Origin: a virus
Virus record (IMG/VR): IMGVR_UViG_3300027754_003437
Span: 84,929-148,928 of that record
Direction: 5' to 3' (one strand)
Length of the DNA: 64,000 nt
Positions 50,013 through 55,015 of the stretch are shown here, in pieces. The notes beneath the pieces are model-generated. The model had not been told where the DNA came from. It saw nothing but the letters and a program-made list of their open reading frames with translations, and searched no databases. Position 1 is the stretch's first letter; each line of letters begins with the position of its first letter. The translations under genes and the position numbers were made by a program.

Positions 50013-51720
50013 CATTTGGTCATATCTTTCAATTGATGAATATCAAATTGAAGTGACCACTTACTGTAATGCCGCATGTCCTCAATGTCCTCGCAACAAC
50101 AACGGGTCAGGTGTCAATCCATACCTGACTCTGGAGCACTTGCCCAGAGCAGTGATTGATTCTGCTTTTGATAGTGAGTTGTGCAATCGTCTTCGACAAG
50201 TGTTCTTTTGTGGCAGTTACGGTGATCCCATAATGCATCCAGAGTTCCTGGATATCTTGAGAGACTTTAGACGCAAGTGTCCCACTCTCTGGTTGTATGT
50301 TCATACCAATGGCGGTGCCCACAATACAGAATACTGGCAAGAGATGGCCAAAATCATTGGTGGCTACGGTCAAGTTGACTTCAACATCGATGGTCTTGAA
50401 ACTACCAATTGGCTCTACAGAAGAAACACAGACTTCAACAAAATCATTGCCAATGCCACTGCATATATCAATGCTGGTGGCCGTGCTGTTTGGAACTTTA
50501 TTGTGTTTGAACACAATCAAGATCAAGTTGAACAAGCACAAGAACTAAGCAAAAAAATTGGGTTTCGAGATTTTAAATCACGTGCTACTGGTAGATTTTT
50601 AAATCATCAAACCATGGACACATTTAATGAGTGGCCTGTTCAAACAAAATCTGGACAAGTTGAATATGTGTTAACTCCTACCACATTAGACAAATACAAG
50701 AATCGAAGCATTGAGATATTGCCCAATCTCAAATCACAATACTCAGACATGCAAGAGTATTTTGCCAATACAGAAATATGTTGCGATTCTTTGGCAGGTA
50801 GTAAGGTAGCAATCAATGCCAGTGGACTTGTGTTACCTTGTAATATGTTAAATCACAATCTAACTGATGCTAGATTTCGTGATCAATCAGTATTGCCTTG
50901 CAGTAACAATCTCAGTGCTGTCGATGGTAAAAATCAAGTGCAAGAGTTTGTTGATCGGCACGGCGCTGATAACTTGAACATTCATCATCGATCACTAGAG
51001 CAAGTGTTTGCCAACTCTTTTTGGGTAGACCTTGCAGACAGTTGGAAGTATAATACATTTCCTGAACGAATGTTTGAATGCGCAATGACTTGCGGTAAAC
51101 AATTTACCAAGGTATGGGATCAAACCAAGATGACAAACACATTTTTTATCACTGGCGGCAATCGAGGACTAGGACAACATCTCAAAGAAAAATTCAACGG
51201 TACCAGCATCAGCCGAGCACAAGGCTACGATATCACAAAACATGTCAAAGAAATTGCTGAAATAAGTTTGGACTTTGATGTGTTCGTCAACAATGCATTT
51301 GACGGGCCGCCACAAGAAGACTGGGCAAACTTTGCGCAAGCACAGGTGTACATGGCTGTGTACGATGCCTGGAAAGCAGCCGGCAAAACAGGACATATTT
51401 TTAACATTGGTTCAACTGGTAGCAAAAGCATTGTTGCTCCTGAGCCTAGATTTGAAACCTACAGAGTCAGCAAGGCCGCACTTGAACACGCCAGCCGACA
51501 AGGCACACAGGCATTCAAACAAAACATTGTGCCATTCAAAACTACATTAATCACTCTTGACAGGCTTGACACAGAACTCAGTCGTGGCCGCCCAAACTGG
51601 ACTGGCAACGGCATCAATCTAACTGATATCAGCAATTTTATACAATACGCTACCACAGTGAGTAAAAACACAGTGGTAGAAGAGGCAACTTTTTACGTCA
51701 ATTTCGATCATAAGGCATAA
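50002..51720 (+). CDS. Radical SAM/SPASM fused to a short-chain dehydrogenase (572 aa)
   Basis: Residues 1-370 are a radical SAM/SPASM enzyme: CNAACPQC at C22, C26 and C29, CGSYGDP at 70-76, FNIDGLETTNWLYRRN, and a cysteine-rich end with CC at 260-261, C280, C360 and C364. Residues 377-572 are a short-chain dehydrogenase-like Rossmann domain: FFITGGNRGLG (TGxxxGxG at 384-391), VNNAF (429-433), a candidate catalytic Ser in FNIGSTGS and YRVSK with Y487 and K491. It would use NAD(P). No stop separates them; an internal ATG at codon 377 could also give a separate dehydrogenase. The fusion suggests radical oxidation followed by reduction, or epimerisation, of one substrate. Confidence 0.86.
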   Translation: MLSNIWSYLSIDEYQIEVTTYCNAACPQCPRNNNGSGVNPYLTLEHLPRAVIDSAFDSELCNRLRQVFFCGSYGDPIMHPEFLDILRDFRRKCPTLWLYVHTNGGAHNTEYWQEMAKIIGGYGQVDFNIDGLETTNWLYRRNTDFNKIIANATAYINAGGRAVWNFIVFEHNQDQVEQAQELSKKIGFRDFKSRATGRFLNHQTMDTFNEWPVQTKSGQVEYVLTPTTLDKYKNRSIEILPNLKSQYSDMQEYFANTEICCDSLAGSKVAINASGLVLPCNMLNHNLTDARFRDQSVLPCSNNLSAVDGKNQVQEFVDRHGADNLNIHHRSLEQVFANSFWVDLADSWKYNTFPERMFECAMTCGKQFTKVWDQTKMTNTFFITGGNRGLGQHLKEKFNGTSISRAQGYDITKHVKEIAEISLDFDVFVNNAFDGPPQEDWANFAQAQVYMAVYDAWKAAGKTGHIFNIGSTGSKSIVAPEPRFETYRVSKAALEHASRQGTQAFKQNIVPFKTTLITLDRLDTELSRGRPNWTGNGINLTDISNFIQYATTVSKNTVVEEATFYVNFDHKA

Positions 51721-51751
51721 CTATAACGCAAGGATAAATCGCACACAACAT

Positions 51752-52180
51752 ATGACATGGCTATATCAAGATACCCCAATTGAGACGTTGCCCGAAGAGT
51801 GTGTTGGATTTGTTTACTTGATCACAAATAATCTCACTGGACGCAAGTACATAGGCAAAAAATTAGCAAAATTTAGCAAGACAACCACAAAAACAGTCAA
51901 ACTCAAAAACGGCACAAAGAAGCGGAAAAAGATACGCTCCAAGATCGATAGTGATTGGAGAGAGTACTACGGGTCAAGCCCAGAATTAACCGCAGACGTA
52001 ATCAAACTAGGCACCGAAAACTTCACCAGAGAAATACTTTACTATTGTAACTCCAAGTCAGAATGCTCATACATTGAGGCTAGAGAACAATTTTCAAGAA
52101 GAGTATTAGAGTCAAAAGATTATTACAACGGCCATATTCAAGTTCGTGTGCATGGCTCACACATCATAAACAAAATTTAA
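51752..52180 (+). CDS. GIY-YIG endonuclease-like protein (142 aa)
   Basis: The GIY-YIG core is VGFVYLITNNLTGRKYIGKK (residues 18-37), with a basic loop of Lys-rich sequence, then SDWREYYGSS and later CNSKSECSYIEAREQF, which should hold the catalytic Glu. I recognise it as a free-standing GIY-YIG protein common in T4-like aquatic phages. Its role may be homing, or repair-like nicking; target unknown. It ends before a 463-base region full of hairpins and is the last gene of the rightward gp55-gp46 operon. Confidence 0.8.
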   Translation: MTWLYQDTPIETLPEECVGFVYLITNNLTGRKYIGKKLAKFSKTTTKTVKLKNGTKKRKKIRSKIDSDWREYYGSSPELTADVIKLGTENFTREILYYCNSKSECSYIEAREQFSRRVLESKDYYNGHIQVRVHGSHIINKI

Positions 52181-52184
52181 CAGG

Positions 52185-52430
52185 CAGCGATCATGACAAC
52201 GTGGTGAGTGTATTGGCTCACCCCCATTGCAGAACGGTGGAATACCCGGTCTAGACTTGGGCGTCAAAGGCAAATTGCTAACTTAAGGCAACAAATGGTT
52301 TGGGCTCTGTGAAGAAGATACACCCCATGCTCATAGGACTTGGATCTATATCGGGTTACTAGGGTTCCGTTGATATGTGAATCTTGAGTAGGGGGTACCG
52401 GTCAACCGCCTCCGTTGTGCTTTTAAAAAA
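52185..52430 (+). ncRNA. Candidate structured RNA
   Basis: This non-coding stretch contains several stems: GGTGAG with CTCACC (52203-52222), CCC-GTCTAGAC-GGG (about 52245-52260), TTGC with GCAA, and GGGGG with CCTCC around a CGGTCAACCG hairpin (about 52391-52413). A TTTTAAAAAA tract follows. No good reading frame, tRNA or known RNA family is apparent to me. The strand is assumed from the upstream gene. It could be a processed 3' end, a small RNA or a homing-nuclease target region. Confidence 0.35.
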
Positions 52431-52517
52431 GATAATTTCGCAAGAAGTTGTACTTTTAAAAAGTATAAATCTCATTAGTATAGATGACTGCTGTCACTCG
52501 GATGATGCGCTCTCATT

Positions 52518-52537
52518 TTCACCGTGCATACGGTGAA
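52518..52537. other. Inverted repeat (7-bp stem) in non-coding region
   Basis: TTCACCG and CGGTGAA flank a six-base loop. The stretch from 52431 to 52593 holds this hairpin and a near-palindrome around 52449-52466, but no gene I can support. A TATAAATC string at 52465-52472 resembles a late promoter with one mismatch. Confidence 0.5.
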
Positions 52538-52593
52538 TTATGACCACATAATCTGGATGATACTTAATTCAAATAATTAAAAGAAAACAATCA

Positions 52594-52637
52594 GTTGTTG
52601 AGCGATAGCGAGAACAACAGACTTACGTAGTAAGTCT
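52594..52637 (-). terminator. Double hairpin terminator between convergent genes
   Basis: Two adjacent stems, AGACTTAC with GTAAGTCT (52619-52637) and GTTGTT with AACAAC (52594-52618), lie just after the stop of the minus-strand 111-aa gene. Reading leftward, the second is followed by a T-rich run. Reading rightward, the first is followed by TTTC, so it may act both ways between the convergent operons. Confidence 0.6.
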
Positions 52638-52643
52638 TTCAAG

Positions 52644-52979
52644 TCATAGATTAGTATCTGGAAAATCCCTAAACAATGCGTGTTGAATATTACCTGAGAC
52701 AAATTGATTAAACGATTTATGCTTAGTTTCGAGTTCTCCTTCAAGCGGTGCAACTCGTTTGAATGCTTCATCCATCTGAGCCATACCTGTGAACTCCATT
52801 AAAATCATAAATTCGGGCATGTCTGCAATGCTACGAAATCCCATCTTGCATCTAGTAATTCTGTACGACTCCATCTTGCCTTCATTGATCAAATGATCAA
52901 AGAAACTTTTCATTCCCGTGACCCAGTCCAAGTCTGATATGTCGCCTTCTTTATCTGCCCAAATTGTATATAAATCCAT
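52644..52979 (-). CDS. Unknown small protein, DUF6614-like (111 aa)
   Basis: The sequence looks like a dimeric ferredoxin-like alpha/beta fold: MDLYTIWADKEG, a helix with FFDHLINEGKMESYRI, a strand TRCKMGFR, MPEFMILMEF and a final helix. I associate the pattern of a Glu-Ser-(Y/W)-R strand after a helix with the uncharacterised DUF6614 family, but this is from memory. No catalytic residues are evident. It is the last of three coupled accessory genes downstream of gp26 and ends at the double-hairpin terminator. Confidence 0.6.
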   Translation of the reverse strand: MDLYTIWADKEGDISDLDWVTGMKSFFDHLINEGKMESYRITRCKMGFRSIADMPEFMILMEFTGMAQMDEAFKRVAPLEGELETKHKSFNQFVSGNIQHALFRDFPDTNL

Positions 52980-52982
52980 GTG

Positions 52983-53417
52983 TTACTCCAGTGGTCCTAG
53001 TATTTCAAATCCTTGTATTTGGGATTTGTACAGGTGTGCTTGCTCAAGGTACAGGTACTTAAAACCGCGTTCCCGATAGATAGCACACTCTGTTTTCATT
53101 GTTTCAATTCCCAATCTCAATCGAGGATTGTTGTAGTTCCATGCAAATTGATCGCACAGAGCATTCTTGTCATCGTAGCGTCGAATTAAACTGAACGCAA
53201 CCAGTTTGTCTCCGTCATAGTATCCTATGACATCTGTTGCAGGATCAGTATAACGACTGTCAAAGATGGGCATTACACTGGCAAAGTGTTTGTACTTGCA
53301 GTAGTCTCTGTAGATTTGATTCAACTTAGCAACGTCTGGGTCACGTAAATATTCCCAGTTCACAGTTGGTTCGTAGTCAGTTAGACTCAAATCAATTCTG
53401 GCAAATTGATAGGTCAT
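52983..53417 (-). CDS. GNAT-like acetyltransferase (144 aa)
   Basis: The middle shows VIGYYDGDKLVAFSLIRRYD, the beta-strand pair typical of GNAT enzymes where the acceptor site lies, and then ECAIYRERGFKYLYLE, a helix-strand pattern like the end of GNAT or arginyltransferase-type folds. The acetyl-CoA pyrophosphate loop (Q/RxxGxG/A) is not clear, so it may be a divergent acyltransferase. It overlaps its neighbours by 4 bases upstream and is 3 bases from the next gene. Its target is unknown; modification of a phage or host protein is possible. Confidence 0.55.
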   Translation of the reverse strand: MTYQFARIDLSLTDYEPTVNWEYLRDPDVAKLNQIYRDYCKYKHFASVMPIFDSRYTDPATDVIGYYDGDKLVAFSLIRRYDDKNALCDQFAWNYNNPRLRLGIETMKTECAIYRERGFKYLYLEQAHLYKSQIQGFEILGPLE

Positions 53418-53914
53418 CTGGGATCCTGTCTATGACGGAACAAGCCTTGTAAGTATTCTTCTGGCCACCCATGATAGAATCCTTTGTCTGCCATCTGCCG
53501 GGCTTTAACGTTAAGATCACCCAGGCCTTGTATAAGTGCAAGTGCATAGGTACCTTGATTCATTGAGACTCCGTTTACAATTTCTGGATCGGCAGGATGA
53601 TCTTCCATGGCAATCAAGTCTCTGGGTATGAGTGTTTCTCGATTGGCAAGTTCTATGCTGTTGGCAAATAACTCACGTGACCATTCGGTAGGATCATACG
53701 CATAGATAACAACTTCGTATTTGTCCATACCGTATCTTGCTCGGTTTTTTAGATCATACAAGGGATCCACTCCAAGGAACACACCATAGGTACGTTTGAG
53801 TCTTGCACTTCGTGCAAATGGGCAAGGTGGAAATCCCCCCAAGGCCGGATGTGGAACTTCCACAAAGTTCTCAATCCAGTGTTCTATATCTTGCTTGACT
53901 TGTTCCAGTTCCAT
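53414..53914 (-). CDS. Unknown protein with HPALGGFPPCPFARSARL motif (166 aa)
   Basis: The N-terminus has VEVPHPALGGFPPCPFARSA (residues 18-37), a strikingly conserved-looking Pro/Cys/His segment that could bind a metal or active-site ligand. I recall this motif in uncharacterised proteins of aquatic bacteria and phages, without a known activity. The rest is mixed alpha/beta with a strand KYEVVIYAYDP and no membrane segment. It is coupled by a one-base overlap upstream and ATGA downstream with the GNAT-like gene, so the three small genes may act together. Confidence 0.55.
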   Translation of the reverse strand: MELEQVKQDIEHWIENFVEVPHPALGGFPPCPFARSARLKRTYGVFLGVDPLYDLKNRARYGMDKYEVVIYAYDPTEWSRELFANSIELANRETLIPRDLIAMEDHPADPEIVNGVSMNQGTYALALIQGLGDLNVKARQMADKGFYHGWPEEYLQGLFRHRQDPR

Positions 53915-54204
53915 TAGAAGAAATTCAATTTTGATTTTTGTGTGGTTTCAAGATTGCTTTTGATCAATTCTGCAATCAGTGTGCGCTCTTGATAACTCAT
54001 GTTCATTACATCTTCGTATGTGCTACCGCCTCGCATGTGCCAACTCATTTTGAAACAATTTGCTCTGACATCGTTTGCCTCCTCTTCCATGCGATCAATC
54101 ATGGCAGAAATTTCTTCAGTCGATAGGCTTAGGAGGCGACGGCGAAAAAAGCCGCTTGATCCAGGGTTAGTTCTTGCTTGTGAATATGACTGCAATTTGG
54201 ACAT
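53914..54204 (-). CDS. 51: Small baseplate-hub/assembly protein, gp51-like; possible frameshift product of gene 26
   Basis: The frame overlaps the end of gene 26 by 76 bases. Its C-terminal half, FKMSWHMRGGSTYEDVMNMS followed by YQERTLIAELIKSNLE, is the segment I associate with the small hub-assembly partner of gp26 in T4-like aquatic phages (T4 gp51 slot); the symbol is tentative. No ribosome site precedes the ATG at 54204. A -1 slip at the T-run 54144-54150 would join gene 26 (277 codons) to the last 76 codons of this frame, giving a 353-aa protein. ATG at 54102 is another possible start. Confidence 0.55.
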   Translation of the reverse strand: MSKLQSYSQARTNPGSSGFFRRRLLSLSTEEISAMIDRMEEEANDVRANCFKMSWHMRGGSTYEDVMNMSYQERTLIAELIKSNLETTQKSKLNFF

Positions 54205-54974
54205 GTGATATCTAAGGATTTGACATCAGCAGACATGCGCAATTCGATCACACGATCTCGAATTTCTTGATACAGTTTACGATCACAGTTGACCAAGAAA
54301 TCACGTATGAAATCAATTTCAGTTACCAAGGCATCTGGGGTGCGTATGCTGGCTATGTTGAACTTGAGTGTTTCGATTGTAAGTTCGGTTATGGTGTGCA
54401 TGAGTTCGTTGAGTTGTTTGATTTTTTCTTCGTCACTCAAGGTATCGTTGTTTTGAATCTGTTGCACAGCACGTTGTTGTTCATATTGCTTGGCACCTAT
54501 GGAATTTTGATTGCGATAGGTCACAGGCATGAGTGTTATTTCCAAATCACCATGCTGAATTGGAGTTGAGTAGTCAGGTTCTCTGATGCTGTCCAGTACC
54601 ATGCGTAAATCTACGCCAAAGTCGGACTCGGTTTTGCAAGCAGGACATATAGTACCAATTTCCATTTCATGGCCATAACTGGCAATTCTTATGGCGATCA
54701 GCACAGCATTCAAATCAATTCCGGGTATTTCCCAGGCATTTTTGATATTGGGCACACAACTGTGAATCACGTTGATCACTGCCTGTCCGCTGAATAATGC
54801 ATCAGGAGTACGATAGGTAATTTCGTCTATGGCAGTCATGGGATAAACTGGCAATTCTCGATTTTCAGGCATGGTCAATGCTGTGGCAGGCCAATGACGT
54901 CCGCCTGATGGCAAACTCAAATAAATGGAGGGTTGTCTAAAAAATTGTTTCAGCGGGTTTGCAGTTTGAGTCAT
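54129..54974 (-). CDS. 26: Baseplate hub protein gp26-like (281 aa)
   Basis: The N-terminus PLKQFFRQPSIYLSLPSGGR, then PENRELPVYPMTAIDEITYR and VIHSCVPNIKNAWEIPGIDL, is the conserved start of gp26-type hub proteins in T4-like aquatic phages. Two CxxC pairs (ICPACK near 109-114 and ITCPNCSH near 257-264) may form a zinc knuckle. In T4, gp26 (208 aa) takes part in hub assembly. The gene faces away from the tape-measure gene across a 41-base gap. Its end contains the slippery T-run described separately. Confidence 0.8.
   Translation of the reverse strand: MTQTANPLKQFFRQPSIYLSLPSGGRHWPATALTMPENRELPVYPMTAIDEITYRTPDALFSGQAVINVIHSCVPNIKNAWEIPGIDLNAVLIAIRIASYGHEMEIGTICPACKTESDFGVDLRMVLDSIREPDYSTPIQHGDLEITLMPVTYRNQNSIGAKQYEQQRAVQQIQNNDTLSDEEKIKQLNELMHTITELTIETLKFNIASIRTPDALVTEIDFIRDFLVNCDRKLYQEIRDRVIELRMSADVKSLDITCPNCSHIHKQELTLDQAAFFAVAS
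54144..54150 (-). other. Candidate -1 frameshift site (T TTT TTC)
   Basis: On the minus strand gene 26 reads GCG GCT TTT TTC GCC, so the heptamer T TTT TTC is in the correct phase for -1 slippage to TTT TTT. The zero-frame stop is four codons further; the -1 frame runs on into the 96-aa reading frame. Tail-assembly chaperones of many long-tailed phages use such a fusion. Confidence 0.55.
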
Positions 54975-54982
54975 ATTTCACC

Positions 54983-54990
54983 TATAAATA
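54983..54990 (+). promoter_or_regulatory. T4-type late promoter TATAAATA for tape measure
   Basis: A perfect TATAAATA on the plus strand, 25 bases before the ATG of the 934-aa tape-measure gene, in the divergent gap with gene 26. Confidence 0.8.
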
Positions 54991-55015
54991 TACAACTACT
55001 TATAGGCACTAAATC

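Noticed and set aside
52359-52369. CTAGGGTTCCG resembles the 5' core of the guanidine-I (ykkC) riboswitch
   Set aside because: The other conserved blocks of that riboswitch (GGTCCGAGAG and the 3' GGGA...GCCCGGGAGA part) are absent, and the next gene is convergent, not downstream. An 11-base match is probably chance.
52181-52600. Group I intron or tmRNA in the non-coding region
   Set aside because: I could not find the conserved P7/P3 core of a group I intron, a split gene on either side, or tmRNA ends. The nearby GIY-YIG gene is complete and free-standing.
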